From: Corylus avellana
Lineage: Eukaryota; Streptophyta; Magnoliopsida; Fagales; Betulaceae
DNA length: 64,000 nt
Direction of reading: 5' to 3'
Assembly: GCF_901000735.1 (NCBI RefSeq)
Contig: NC_081551.1
Span: 9,194,101-9,258,100 of the forward strand
In this document: positions 1-12,727 of the stretch, piece after piece
Position numbering within the stretch: the stretch's first letter is position 1
Layout: every line of letters starts with the position of its first letter
Notes under the pieces: model-generated
The model's database searches: none
Told to the model about the DNA's origin: nothing
The model's input: the letters and a program-made list of their open reading frames with translations, nothing else
Made by a program: the position numbers and the translations under genes

Positions 1-658
1 TATAAAAGCTTCTTAGTATAACATAACCACATTCATGGTTAATTAATACAATTTGGGCAACATCTCTTCAATATAAACATACTTATTTTATAATGTTATA
101 CGAGCATCATATCAGCATTTTAGCAATGGTAGCCATTACTATGATACTTTGACATATCTAACTATTGCGCCAATTGAAATTCGGGCATTATAACTACCTA
201 TATGAAACTCAAACTAAACACATAATAAAAGTAAGAGTTTTAGAAATTATCCGAAAACTCCGCTTATGAACTCTTCGCACTTCTAGATCAAGAAACCGCT
301 TTCGTAGCAGTTAGATACTCAAGAACCTTCCTTACACACTTAGAATCCCTTAAAACAAAAGTAGAGAGAGATTTAAAGTTTGGTGTAAGAAAAATTAAAG
401 GGAAACTCGGCTTATTTATAGGCCATCACCTCTCGGTCAACTAAGATATAAAGTTAGGTTGTTCGAGCCACATATCTATTGGCTATGTCAGATTTTGCCA
501 TGTGTATAGCCACCCTTATGTGTTATTGTACACCTCGACTAACCGAGACACTAAGCTCGATTGACTGAGCTCTTTCCCAACCAAAACCCTAGTTTCGGTT
601 CCTAATCCGTTTCGTGTTGTTTGCTCCCATGTTTTTTAGGGTATTCCCTTACCTCACA
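1..658 (-). mobile_element. probable LTR-retrotransposon LTR fragment, cut by window edge
   Basis: No gene is visible here. Read on the minus strand, the block has a possible LTR start (TGTGAGGTAAGGG, at 658 going down) and a TATA-like box (CTATAAATAAG, complement of about 412-422) followed by a transcribed-looking leader. This resembles the U3/R layout of a Ty3-type LTR. The other end lies beyond base 1, so neither the CA terminus nor a target duplication can be checked. It could also be unrelated AT-rich sequence with a chance TATA box. Confidence 0.3.
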
Positions 659-754
659 ATAAAACATTTTAATAAGTTGTTTGTATTTTAATAACATTTT
701 ATCATTATTTTATGTGTTCTAAATTTCTCAATTATTACACTCCTATCTCTTTAT

Positions 755-1105
755 CACCCCCCCCCCCAGGTGCATGGGGTGGCCAATCCACCCCTAGAGG
801 GGTGGATCAACCACCAATGAATATAATAGGGGTGGCCGAGCCACTCTAAGGATGGTTCAGCCACCCCCAAAAAGTTTTAGGGGGTGGTTCAGCCACCCTT
901 GAAAACAGCTTGGGGGCGGCTTAATCACCCCCAAAAACACATCTTGGGTGTCTCCCAATATGTTATTGGGGGTGCTTGGCCACCCCATTAATGAGACGGG
1001 GGTTGCTGAGCCACCCCTGGAAATGGCTCTGGGGTGGCTGATCCACCCCTGGTGGGTGGCCGGACCATCCCGAGTTACCTAGGGGTGGTCCAGCACCCCT
1101 GCTTT
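755..1105. repeat. GC-rich array of GGGGTGG...CCACCCC hairpins
   Basis: About ten short imperfect palindromes follow each other, each of the form GGGGTGGNNNANCCACCCC, with 25-45 bp between centres, in DNA that is otherwise strongly AT-rich. A C11 tract precedes the array at about 758-768. Similar hairpins occur inside the MITE in RABC1 intron 3 (4855-4985) and inside the MULE MITE at 58850-58975. The array may therefore be the core of a related element whose terminal repeats I could not identify. Confidence 0.6.
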
Positions 1106-1487
1106 GATTTTTATTTATTTTTTATAAATTTTAGTATTTTTGTTTTTATTTTAGTAAGAATAATTTTATAATTTTTTTAGAATTTGAGATATATTGTCAT
1201 TGTTTTGGTAGTTTGGGAGATAAACTATCGCAATTAATAATTTAGAAGTAAATTGTCATTGAGATGGTAATTTGAAGGGATTAAGTGGGCTTTAATCTAT
1301 AATTAAACTTGTAAGATCTGATGGTGCATACAAATTCCTACAAGATCTACGTAAGTGAATGAATAGGTCTTATAAATTTAATAAATGATTTTTAAAAATA
1401 TTAGATAGAAAAAGGAGATAAGAAGAAAATATTCTTATTAACAGTACTAAAAAAGAAAAGAAAAGAAAAGTGTCGCAATTCCGTTTC

Positions 1488-1619
1488 TAGCCCCATTTAT
1501 AGTCTTTACCAGCAGTTTCTTTTCTCGGAAGATTTGCCTTTCAACTCAATCAATCTCTCCAAACCTCATTCTCTCTCTCTGATCTTCATCTCCTCTTTCT
1601 GGATTTCCTCTCGTTTCAG
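1488..1619 (+). promoter_or_regulatory. putative RABC1 core promoter and 5' UTR exon
   Basis: A TATA-like box (CATTTATAG, about 1494-1502) is followed by a CT-rich leader (1555-1600). That leader ends at a good splice donor, TTTCAG|GTATTA, at 1619/1620. Possible acceptors lie at 2056 (TTATTAG|GTGC) and 2091 (AAATCAG|GTTC), just before the ATG at 2136. A 5' UTR intron is inferred from these sites, not shown directly. Confidence 0.35.
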
Positions 1620-2135
1620 GTATTAGAGTTTCCTGTATGTATCCATATGTATTTGTGTATGTGATCTTCGTTTTCAATAAGTGCAGTGCTAGGTTGAATT
1701 GCTGAAGAATTTTAATATAATGTATTCTTTGAAGTGATCGATGCAATTTCTAATATTATGACTCATGCTTTGACCCATATATTTGAATTGAATTTCAGTG
1801 AAAAAAACCAAATTTCAGTGTCTTGTTGACTTGTAACGATATTGGATGTAAATACCATTACTTGTCTCAGCTCGTTCATCATTTTTCTGGGTTGTAAGAA
1901 CATTATAATCGCTGAACTGGGTCTCTCTTTTTTTCTTTTTTGGGTGTAAAATTTGGTTTTTTGTTGTTGTTGGCTCTTTCTTTTTTTTTTTTTTCTTTTT
2001 TTCGTAAGATAGATGTGTCTCTGATGCTATATTGATGTTCCCAGATCCTTATTAGGTGCACCGTTGCTGGTTGTGGTGTTGGAGGAAATCAGGTTCTATC
2101 TTTTGGGTAAAAGCATTGTTTGAGAGTGAACTCCA

Positions 2136-5100
2136 ATGGGAACGCCTTTGAATCAGCCCGAGTTTGATTACTTGTTCAAGTTGTTGATGATTGGGGATTC
2201 GGGGGTTGGGAAGAGTAGTCTTCTTTTGAGTTTTACATCCGATTCGTTTGAAGATCTGTCGCCCACAATTGGTGAGTCTTCTTACTCGAGTTCATCTTGA
2301 TTTTTGGATTTGGATATTTTGGACGTGCATGCTCATTTATGAAATGGAACAAGAAAATTTTATTTTGATGGGTAATGGGACTCTGGGTTAGCATTACTTT
2401 TTTTACTGTGTAGTATTGTTCCTGAGAAAATGGAAGAGAAAAAGAAATTGGAAAAGTTAATTGATTCTTTAGTTTTTCTTGTGGTGTTAAGAATATGAAA
2501 TGGCAAACAACTAATGCATATAGTTTTCATAGGCTCGGCTGATCAATACATTTGGTTTTCTTGGACCTCTAATAATGACAAATTTGATTTGAAGTTTATG
2601 ATTATTTGCTTTTGTTGCATAGATAATTGCGCGAAGGGAGCACTTCTTCTTTGGCACACATATATAGAATTTTCCCTAGAGATATTTTCTCAGTACATTT
2701 TTTAGCGTTATGTTAGATCAACAAATATGGGCATACTTTTGACAGAATAATATGAGCATACTTTTGACAGAATAATATGGGCATACTTTTGACAGAATAT
2801 GTGCTTTTCCATTGATTGGAAATCGTATGTGCCATGGTTAATGGACCAAAATCTTTGTCTTTGTATCCCTTTTCTTTGTTTCTCTAGTCTCAGTTAATAT
2901 TATTGGCTTATGGGGAACATGACTATTACAATGTTATCTTATGACCAACTAACTCATTACTATAACATCATAATAATTTGCTGGTTGCTTTTCTTTTATG
3001 TCTTGATTTATGCCTCTTCTTTGCTTTCTTATGCAGGTGTTGATTTCAAAGTAAAATATGTTAATGTTGGTGGCAAAAAGCTGAAGCTTGCAATCTGGGA
3101 TACAGGTAATTCCAAATGCGTGCTCATGTGCATGGCCATTTCTCCATTTATTCATTATTTTGCAGTAACTGTCATTTATTTTATTACACAAAAAGACTTG
3201 CCTGTGTGTGCTCATACAGGAATATGGTTAAGCAGTTGTGTTTACTTTTTAGCCAAATAGTCAAATGTCAGGTCAAGTTCTATTGACCCAAGAAGCTCTT
3301 GCTATGGGAACAATGTGTTAAAATGCATTAGCTACATGACAAACCTTGTACTGTATGAAGACATATTTGTAACAAAAATAAACTGCCAATTATTATATTT
3401 TATTTTGATGAGGGAGGCTCATCACAGGATATGATTTCAGACTCCTTCACACTTATATCTCCAAATGTGGTGTGAGGGGAATTAACATATGCATCCAGAG
3501 GCACCCATTGAGCCTTACGTAAAGTAATGATATTGGTTATTATTACATCATCCTCTAGATCATTTTGCTTGACCTTTTGACCAGAATATTGATTTTTGGT
3601 CTTGAGGATCAGACATGTATAATTTGTATACTATCATCAGAATTCATTGTCTAGTTTCATTGCTAATTAGACTACGTATCTGGTCAGCTAGATAAGTTAA
3701 GATATTCCAATCTTATGTTCTTTTTCTTATACTGGACCTTTAGGAAAAGAGTTGTTTAATCACTTTCTCATACAGGCTAAGTATTGCTGTGGTCAAATAT
3801 ATCTAATTTTAATTTTTAATTACGCAGCTGGTCAGGAGAGATTCAGAACATTGACAAGTTCATACTACAGAGGTGCACAAGGAGTCATTATGGGTAACTA
3901 TTATTTTCTCCATAATTTCTATATTCTATTCTCACCTAGAGCTGTTTGTGTTAGTTTTAATATGGTAACCTTGCCGGTTAATGCCTCATTACAAATTTGT
4001 GAACAGGATATTGCTTTCAAATCTTGAAAATTAAGCTTTAGTGGCTTTCCTGTAATGTATGTGAAGGAAAGTCCTCGTTTCCAGCAATTTAAGATTTAAA
4101 TACAACAAATTCCATTAAACTTTGGTGTGTCCTTGTGTTTCAATGCCATGGATTGAGTGGAAGTCAACCTCTAGGGAACAACAATATGAAGCAACACCTA
4201 TGTATTATAATTGTAAGATGTCATAAACGTCTAGTTATTCTTATTCTGGTGGATATTAGCATACTTTTTCATCTGCTTAATAGACAAGGTTGAGTTAGTA
4301 TTGGATTAATTACATTAGGTGACCAGTGCTACTTTTTTCCCCCATGACAGAGGCAGAAAGTTGGACTTGATTGTAATAGCTCTCACTTTCCATAAGTTTA
4401 TAGTCACAGTGCAAAGGCAACACCAGTGACTATAAACATATGTGCAGGGGATATGGGTAAAGGGGAGAATGAGTACTTTGTTTGTTGTGTAGTTTCAAGT
4501 GAAGTATTGGAAGAACTTTTTCTTTTCTTTTCTTTTTAATGTCTCGCATTGAGTGATAAAGCAGATTTGTCATGGATCGTGGATTGCTTGAGGATGTGGT
4601 GATTATTCTATAGGATAGTGGCTCTCTCAATAAACAATGATGTTGCAAGTATTTGGGAAAATATTGTAGAGGTCCTTAGGGTTTGATCTTTTATGCTTTG
4701 CCATCAAATCGCTCTCTCCATACACTTGTTTTTAGCGGAAATTGTGACAGGCGTAAGATCACGTCAAACCTAATAAAATTGTTTCACACCTACAGCATGG
4801 CAAAAAGAAAAGAAAAGAAAATGGGGAAAAAAAGGAATGAACAAAAGAAAAGAAAGGGGTAGGTGGGTCTCACTCCACTCCTCTGCTGGGGTGGAGTGAA
4901 GTATTAGGTGGGTGGCCTCCCCAGCAAAGGGGTAGGTGGATCTCACTCCACTCCTCTGCTGGGGTGGGTGGGCTAACTCCACTAGCGGTGGGATGACCCC
5001 GACCCCCTTCTTATGCTTATGTGTTACAATTTCCATTAAAAACCCTAGCGACATGTGTATGGAAGGAGTGGTTTATTAATGGAGCATACCTTAAGAAGTC

Positions 5101-8100
5101 ATTTGAGAAATTTTAAACCTTAGGGAGTGATTTGATAAAAGATTCCATTAAAAACCCTAGGACCTCTAAAATATTTTTCCCTGATTATTGTAGATTTTTT
5201 AGATAAACCACTAGTGTAGTTAAGAGCGAAATGGATGGACTTTTAATGGTTCTGAGTTTGCAATTCGCATTATGTGGCGAATTGAGTTCATTTACCCCAC
5301 TACAGAAATATATTTCTTCTATTGTTTATTTGAGTTCAAGGGTTACCTTCCCTTGTTTTAATTACTTGACCAACTCCATCAGGGTTGGCTTGTATGGTAT
5401 TCACTATAAAATTTTATTTCTTTCTTCTTCTTCTTCATAAGGTATTTTCTTTCCTGTATAATTTTATACAATGTTTTCACATGAAATTGAGCATTAACTA
5501 GATGTTTCTTTTTCATGGGGTTTTCAAGATGGATTTATCTGGGTGGTGCTCAGATCTAAATATACTTGCTAGAAAATTAGGGCGTTACAGGTATTGTTAT
5601 GGGAGAATGGGGATTATGGTGGGTTTCATGCAATCCATGTAAAATTTATGCTGAAGCAAGGAGTTTCAGATCTATTCAATTGAGTTATTCATTATATTCA
5701 CGAACCAGTTTTCTTGATCATTTCAGGAACTATAGATATCAATTTTAGTTGGACAAGTTTGTTAAATGAGAAAAGTAAATCAAATTACCCCATGAATAGC
5801 GTTGTATCTCTTTAATTGGGATCTGTATTGTAGATAGCACAAGTTTATCCTTTATATGTTGTTCATTGACGACAAGCTGCTAAGAGTATGCTTGGCTCGA
5901 ATCATCCTGCTATCAACTTTAGCTTTAACTTTAAGTTTTGCCATCAATATATAGTTTAACTGTTCTAGGCTTGGTTTCTAAGTAGCATATATATATATTA
6001 GTGCGTTGTCATTTTATCTTATTTTGGTGCAACTGACTTCCCTTTCCCCACTGATTTTGGTGCCCCGCCAACCTAACATCTTGAGATCTCATTATTAATG
6101 GTTGGAAGTATGTTTGAAATAGTGTTCTTTCCAAAAGAAAAAAAAAAAATTAGTGGTGGAAATAGTTAGTTATGAGAAGATGTTAATGTGTAAGCTTATC
6201 AAGTTTAAAGTATTCTGGTGTTCAGTTGGCCTGTCACAATAATTATTTTCTTATTACTTTCTAATGTTGATCTGGTTTTGTAATTGCAACAGTTTATGAC
6301 GTAACAAGGCGAGAAACCTTTACAAACCTCTCTGAGGTGTGGGCCAAGGAAATAGATCTTTACTCGACAAATCAAGACTGCATCAAGATGCTTGTTGGCA
6401 ACAAGGTTGATAAGGTAATTCTTGGGGAGATTTACAGATTCAAGTGTTCTTTATCTTATCTTTATTTTTCAATTATTCTTTCTTTACTCTCTATGTTATG
6501 GTGCAAATGGATATTCCCAATAAGGTTTGGCAGGAAAAGTAGCAAATGGTATTTGTAATAAATGATATCTCCGCCCTCATTTGACAAGTGATGGAGGGTG
6601 AGCTTTGTGGGTTCAGTCCAGTGTGGTTGCGAGTATTGTTTACCTCTTTCTTTCTTTTCTTTTTTTTTTGGTTTTTTTTTTCTGTTTTTTTTAGGAAAAA
6701 AAGAAAAAGAAAAAGGGAGAATACAAGAAGAATGACAGGAAAAGGTTTTATATTGATGCTTAAGGTTTTCCATTGAAACTGTAAACGCATAGTGAAGGCA
6801 AAATTGTTAAACAAGCACTGTGATCCCCCTCTCTGTAAGATTTTGTCTGTGTATGTGTGGGCACACATGCGTTGTTTGTATGTGTCTTTGCATTTGTCTG
6901 TGCTCCTTTTCTTTCCTTTTCATAAAGAGATTAGAGATTACTAGAGAAATTGTTTGCCAAATATTGGGATTATTCACTACTTTACATGAAAATTCAATTA
7001 TCACCAAAACATGCCTGTTGGAACTTTTTTTTTTTTTTTTTTCAAAAATTTTTCTCCTACATTTATTTTGCAAAAGAACCACTGCAGAATGGTTCAAGAG
7101 GCGGTCTTTCTTTTTCTTTAAAAAAAGAAAAAAAATAGGGGAATGTTTAATTCCAAAATTTGGTAATCACAGTGGGTTGAACCCCAGGCCTCCACTTTTG
7201 TAAGGAGAAGAAATGCCCCCACACTACAAGGCCACTGGAAAGAGTATCATAATTTAGAATGATTTGTTCCAAAATTCAAATGATAGATGGTTTTATGCTT
7301 CTCTACACAAAATGCTACATCACAAAGATGCCCTGTTTTAGGCGCTTCTTTTAGAGCATGATATGATACGAGTCCTGCAAATTTCAAAAGAGTAGGTTAT
7401 GGTCTAGAATAGACACATCCACGCTAAAAACTCCATTACTTTTATTGTGTATCAGTTCAATCACTTACGTTTCCTTCTATTACTATATACTAAAAAAGGT
7501 CATATCCTAACGTTCAAATTATATATGATACTTTATCAAGAATATCCTAGAAACTATATGCGTTTTGATAGATCAGATTATTATTCTGAGATTTCGATTT
7601 GTATATGAAGCAGTGGATCTGCACCAAGAAGTATCCGAGAAGTATTCCTATAGGATGTCCATCTAGAAGTATTAATGCTAAATAGCCTGGAATGCATATC
7701 TATTGGATATGAGCTTGTCTTCCACCTTGCTTCATGTGTATGATGTTAATTTGTACTATATCACTTGTTCTTCTCCATTCGTCAGCCAGAAGTAAATATA
7801 TAAATAGAGCCAAATGAAAATAATCAGTATTATGCAATATTTGAGGATTTCATGCATGTGACTCCTTTCTCTTTTTCAGGAAAGCGATAGGGTTGTAACA
7901 AAGAAAGAGGGAATAGACTTTGCTAGGGAATATGGATGCCTATTTACTGAATGCAGTGCTAAAACTCAAGTTAATGTACAGCAGTGCTTTGAAGAGCTTG
8001 TTTTAAAGGTATGGAGGGTGATAAACTTACTTCATCTTGTACCTTTTAAGAAAATGGAAGTTGGCAAGCTTGTTTATGTTCAACAATGTTAATAGTATGT

Positions 8101-8437
8101 ATATATGGTACCTACGTATTTGAAACAATTCCTGATTTGAAGACAGGATATTTTTATTTAAAAAGAAAATGTTATTACTGTACATGTAAGTTGTCTGTGC
8201 ATATAGGCTATCGAAATGGGACAGAATGTTGAAATTTGCTCAGTGCTTGAATAATTATGTCTTTGTACAAATTTTCTTGTTAACAACATAACGAATGACG
8301 GCATGAATGATGATGGCAATCATATGCAGATATTGGATACACCTAGCCTCCTAGCTGAGGGCTCTAAAGGGATGAAAAAGAACATCTTTAGAGAGAAGCC
8401 CCCGCAGCCTGATGCATCCACAGGCAGTTGTTGCTGA
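2136..8437 (+). CDS. RABC1: Rab GTPase of the RABC1/Rab18 class
   Basis: Small GTPase of the plant RABC (Rab18-like) clade, expected to recruit effectors to membranes when GTP-bound. Six coding exons: 2136-2271, 3037-3105, 3828-3893, 6293-6414, 7880-8008 and 8330-8437. All introns are GT-AG and phases join cleanly, giving 209 residues, a normal Rab length. Visible motifs are the P-loop GDSGVGKS (20-27), switch I threonine in PTIG (44), WDTAGQE (66-72), NKVD (127-130) and ECSAK (155-159). The C-terminus ends in Cys-Cys, a double geranylgeranylation signal. The body [14 protein letters not shown] and [18 protein letters not shown] match Arabidopsis RABC1 better than RABC2. No exon is broken, so the gene looks functional. 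Intron 3 (2.4 kb) carries a MITE and intron 1 a short tandem repeat. Confidence 0.93.
2724..2798. repeat. three-copy tandem repeat in RABC1 intron 1
   Basis: A unit of about 30 bp containing GGGCATACTTTTGACAGAAT occurs three times in a row. The middle copy has GAGCATAC instead of GGGCATAC, and the third copy ends early. Confidence 0.8.
4655..5181. mobile_element. MITE with GC-hairpin core in RABC1 intron 3
   Basis: The ends are inverted copies: GGGAAAATATTGTAGAGGTC (from 4655) against GGGAAAAATATTTTAGAGGTCC read from 5181 on the other strand. Similarity continues inward through the AGGGTTT and ATCAAATC segments. The core (4855-4985) holds two direct copies of a GGTCTCACTCCACTCCTC-type stretch and GGGGTGG hairpins. 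No coding capacity is present. A target duplication is not clear. The GGGAAA terminus resembles the MULE MITE at 58502. Confidence 0.65.
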
Positions 8438-9101
8438 TGCTGATTATCCGCCTCTCGTTTCTCCAACTTCCGGATCTCTAACCAGTATTTTGATTCTTCT
8501 CCGAATCATTGAAGAAGTGTTTTTTTTAAAAAAAAATGATTATTTGACATTAATTGCAAGTTACATGTAAAATAGTGTTGTGATTTCTGCTTTGGAGACT
8601 ATTTATATGCAATATTGAAGTATCCTTAGTATAAGCCCGGAAGGAATCACCGATCGATTATATTGATTCTATGCGATTGTACAAAAGAGTTTGTGATTTG
8701 GGTTCCATCAAAATCAGTTTCAAGGATGATAGCTAGTACTCGTGCTGAATGTTGAATGGGCCATTTGTACAGAATGTTGGCCAACTCATTAGCAAATGTA
8801 CCTTTATATTTATATGTTCAGTGAAATCGAAAGTTAGCAGAGCAATTTATGGAGAGACCCCTTTTCCGGCCCCTCAATTCACTATCTTGAGTTTGGCGTT
8901 TTAAAGACCTCTTAAGACACAACTATACAGTGGCACAGCCCCTACTGGTGAGTACTGCTGGTGATCATTAGGACTGTATAGGTGGGCCAGTGAAAAACCG
9001 GCCGCTCCGCCATCCTTCTGCCTGCCCACTGGTGTTGCAGGCAGATGGACTAGGCGGGTGGTGGGGCTCAAGGTAGGAGGAAGCGGCTACTCTCCTCTCC
9101 G

Positions 9102-9103
<2 letters not shown>

Positions 9104-9136
<33 letters not shown>
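9104..9136. repeat. (TA)n microsatellite
   Basis: Uninterrupted TA dinucleotides of about 33 bp. The surrounding intergenic stretch 8438-9595 holds the RABC1 3' UTR, a short GC-richer patch (8975-9090) and the promoter of the next gene. I see nothing else supportable there. Confidence 0.9.
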
Positions 9137-9140
<4 letters not shown>

Positions 9141-9595
9141 CCTTTTTGTCCAAATAAAGTTACAAAAGTCCCTCAATCTAACCTTTCACCTGCCGCCCTC
9201 TGAGGATGCCCCCTTCTCTTCTCACCACAGCTCCCCCGCCTTCCCCTTTCACCAGCCGACGCAGCTCACGCCTCCTGTCTCAGGCAGTTGTGTATGGGTG
9301 GATAGGATCAAAAATTACGGTGAGTCAAAAACTGTTTAGGGCGGTGACGGGCGGTTTTGAGGCCAAAAAAAAAAAAAACTACCCTTTAGAACGATGTATA
9401 CCCCTGCAATTGCAAACATGCTTTTCGTTGGGGGAGCTGTTAACCTTAAAACTTGTTGCTTAAAAGTTCAAATACTACTAAGATAAACTATTAAACTGAA
9501 CTTGTCGGAGTGAAACAAACAAAAAAACCCACTTGGCCTTGCCGACCAAAATATTAAGAAAGAAACCCAAGTTTTGCCACCAAAACCAAGCAAAC

Positions 9596-12500
9596 ATGGT
9601 TGCTTCTAAAGCACCCATTATCAATCTTCTTCTTCTTCTTCCTTCTTCTTCTTCTTCACATCGGAACTCCAACACCATTAACTCAAACGTTAAACACCTA
9701 AAACCCATCTTGAAAACCCCATTACCCAACAGGCGCTTGTTCCTTTTCTCTCTCTCCCTACCTACTATCCTCCTTTCTCCTCCAAGTAATACCAGTTCTT
9801 GTTATGCTCTCGACAGCTTCGACCCGGTGAGTTCCACCGAGAGAGAAGCAAGTGCCGCGATTTCTCGGAGAGTATCAGAAGCTGTGGATTTGTTGGATAA
9901 AGGGAGGGAGTTGCAGGCTAAGGGTGACTTTAGCCAAGCCCTTGGATATTATACTCAGGTACCTACGCTGTTTGCTTTCTGGGTTCTGTTTGGTTGCTCA
10001 GAGAAGTGTTGAAAAACTAAGCGGAGAGTTTTTGAAGTCTGTAATTTTTTTTTTCCTTGTATTCAAGATGTTTCTTAGCAACCAAACAGAATTTTAGTGT
10101 TCGTTCAATTTTAATTCATGTTTCTTCTTGAAAAGATTTGTTTACAAGTTTTATAATGATTCACCGGGACTTTTTAGTACGCATGAACTATTAATCTGAA
10201 TTAAATTGACATAATTTGTGCTGCTTATAATCAAGAAACATATGTTGGTTTTATCTTGTTCAAAGATTTGTTCCCTTTTGGGTTTAGTGATGCCACTGCT
10301 GACTTTGGTCCCAAAACATATTAGTTGAAAATGATTCATTGGTCACTATTAAATTTAACCTTCGAGGCCAAGTGATCTTTTCTACCAGTAGCATGTTTTT
10401 TGTAACGTTCTGGCTGAGAATGAATTGTTCTGTGCGTGTGTTTGGAAATTGGAAGAGTCAAATCCACTGCTCTGATAAAGCGATCGGCAATATGTAGAAT
10501 ATAGTCTTTGGAGACAGGGCAGCATATGAAATTCTGGTTGTCAGTAAGAATAGGGCTGGCATACATGCTAAAGAGCACAGATAAGATTGGTAATTTTAAA
10601 GGCAGTGCACACCCCATATTGTTGTCTGGTTTTCTTCCCCTGAAATTGAAGCAACTAGCAAGGTACTGCCAGTGATTGTTCATATCAGGATAACCTAGAA
10701 CCATCAATATGTTGATTGTCCTCCATTTTGTTACTTTCATTTGTAATTGTGGGGTGGGCTGGGGGGCTGTTACTTATATAAACGTATCCCACTCTATGGC
10801 ACAAACACACCCATTGCATGGTTCAAGATATCCATGAATACGCACGGCATAATTGATTCATAGGTATGACGGATACAAAGAACATTGTATAAGTTTTTCC
10901 AGTACACTTCTCAGATTTTGCGAGAGACTAGCTTGTAAAAGAGGTGTTGCCTTAGGTGGAGGAAGGCTCCCTGACAGCACGCCAATCTGACAACATTATT
11001 GGAACTGGATGTTAATTTTTTGTTTTTGAATTTTTTTCCGGCTGCTTTTTTCATTTATTCTATTTTGATTTATTTAGCAGGATTCCGTTAGTTTCAATAG
11101 ATTTTTTTTTTTTTTTTATTTAAATGGAGGATGTTTGATTTGTCGAATGAGGCATGTATTATTAGGACTGAAATGTTGATATTTTATTGAAGGTCATGTA
11201 GGTTTAATCAAATGCAGACAATAAATAACCAGGGAAATGAATTTTGACATGTTTACAGCACTTTTTTTTGCCAGGATTGTTGTTAAATGATATTTAATTT
11301 CTCTGGTTAAGGTTTTCTGGCATTTAATCTAGCAGATGATGGACATAATTTTTAAGTATATGCTATATACCTATCTTATGCAGGGAAGAATGGAAGATTG
11401 TAGTGGTGTGCAAAGCAGATAAACATATAGCTATAATTAATTGATGCATTTCTTCAATATTTTTATGTTGTAGTATGTTAAAAGTTTAGAAGAAGAAATA
11501 ACTAATAAGTACTTCCTCAGAAATGCCCATACTTTGAGTATGAACTATTTACGTAAGCGTCCACAGAAGTTGGGTATGGATCTCTACGACAGGATAGTGA
11601 AATTCTGTTGATATTCTATGTGAAATATGATTCAGAAGCATGTCTCTGGAAGTCAGATGATAATTTTGATAAATTTCCTTCCAGATGTCTGGGGACAATT
11701 GTATACTTTATTTTTTCATGCAAATGGAGTCTACCACCTCTCTGTATTCTTGATTACATTAGCTCATATAACACATTTAATTCAGATATAAATCAGATTT
11801 TTCCTTGTGCTCATCTTCTGTGCTACTCACTATAGTGCTTCTGTATCTACAGAATCTTTCTAGTCTACACGGTTCAGATATGAAAAAACTGAGACTACGT
11901 AGCAGTCAGTAATGCTTATAATGATACGAGTAATACAGATCTTGCTTCTAGTTTATGTTTAAGAATCCAAATCATCACATCTTTATGGATTTTTCCACTT
12001 TTGAAATTGATACGTGCATATTCTTCATTATGTTAATAGTGGAATTACTGATATGAGATTCTAGTGGGTTCCATTATCTATGGTGCATCATCATATGCCC
12101 TTGTCTTTCTTTTATGAATCATACAAATATGATTTAATCAGGTCAAATATGTTGTTTGCAAGAGTAGCACTTAAAAAATGAGTGAAATTTCAAATTGAAA
12201 TGCTATTAGAAAATTATTTTTACTTTAACCTAATCATCATACAAGAAAGGTGCAAGAAGTTTCACAATTGACATCATTACTATATCTCACTTCAGGTGGT
12301 TGAAAAATACAAAGACTTTGCTTTCGCAGACTATGCAAGAGTGGGGAGAGCATTGGCTTTGTACGAGGTTGGTGACAGACAAGAGGCAATTGCAGAAATG
12401 GAGGATGTGTCCATTTCTCTTAAGGGATATCCAGGTATTTCTGGTGGTGATATACATTCCCAAAATGTTTGAGAGGAGAAACATGTTTTGTTTAGTGTAA

Positions 12501-12727
12501 CATTCTTTTGTTGTTGTACATGTTTGTTGGGGTATTCTGCAGAAGTCCATGCAGCTCTAGCAGCAGCCTTATATGTGGACAAGCATGCTCTACTGCAAGC
12601 AGAAAACCAATTCACCATTGCAACTCTACTTGATCCTCACTACACAGACGTTTCTTATGTAAAAGAAACAAAGCATTGGCCTCCAAGTTTGGTCAGTTCT
12701 TTGCAACAGTTCATCAGTCTTTCCTAG
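9596..12727 (+). CDS. chloroplast thylakoid-lumen TPR-like protein
   Basis: Three exons (9596-9958, 12296-12434, 12543-12727) give 228 residues and match the plant 'chloroplast lumen common family', which I recall for Arabidopsis At2g37400, At3g53560 and At5g02590. The start is the ATG at 9596; the reading frame is open further upstream but has no earlier ATG. The N-terminus is Ser/Asn-rich like a transit peptide (1-45). It continues with Arg46-Arg47, a hydrophobic stretch LFLFSLSLPTILL and a likely cleavage after CYA (71). This is a bipartite lumen signal with a twin arginine, suggesting Tat transport. After it, residues 85-170 form TPR-like helices (DLLDKGRELQAKGDFSQALGYY, then the ADYARVGRALALYEVGDRQE segment). 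The molecular role of the family is not known to me. The first intron (2.3 kb) is large. Confidence 0.85.

Noticed and set aside
6462..7203. ORFs of 60-127 codons in RABC1 intron 4
   Set aside because: They are Phe/Lys-rich translations of T and A tracts within an intron.
9058..9463. Overlapping plus-strand ORFs upstream of the lumen-protein gene
   Set aside because: They translate a TA microsatellite and low-complexity sequence (IYIYIY runs) and have no homology or splice context.
9533..9595. Upstream start of the lumen protein (MALPTK...)
   Set aside because: That start would be a TTG codon; the first ATG in frame is at 9596 and fits the transit peptide.
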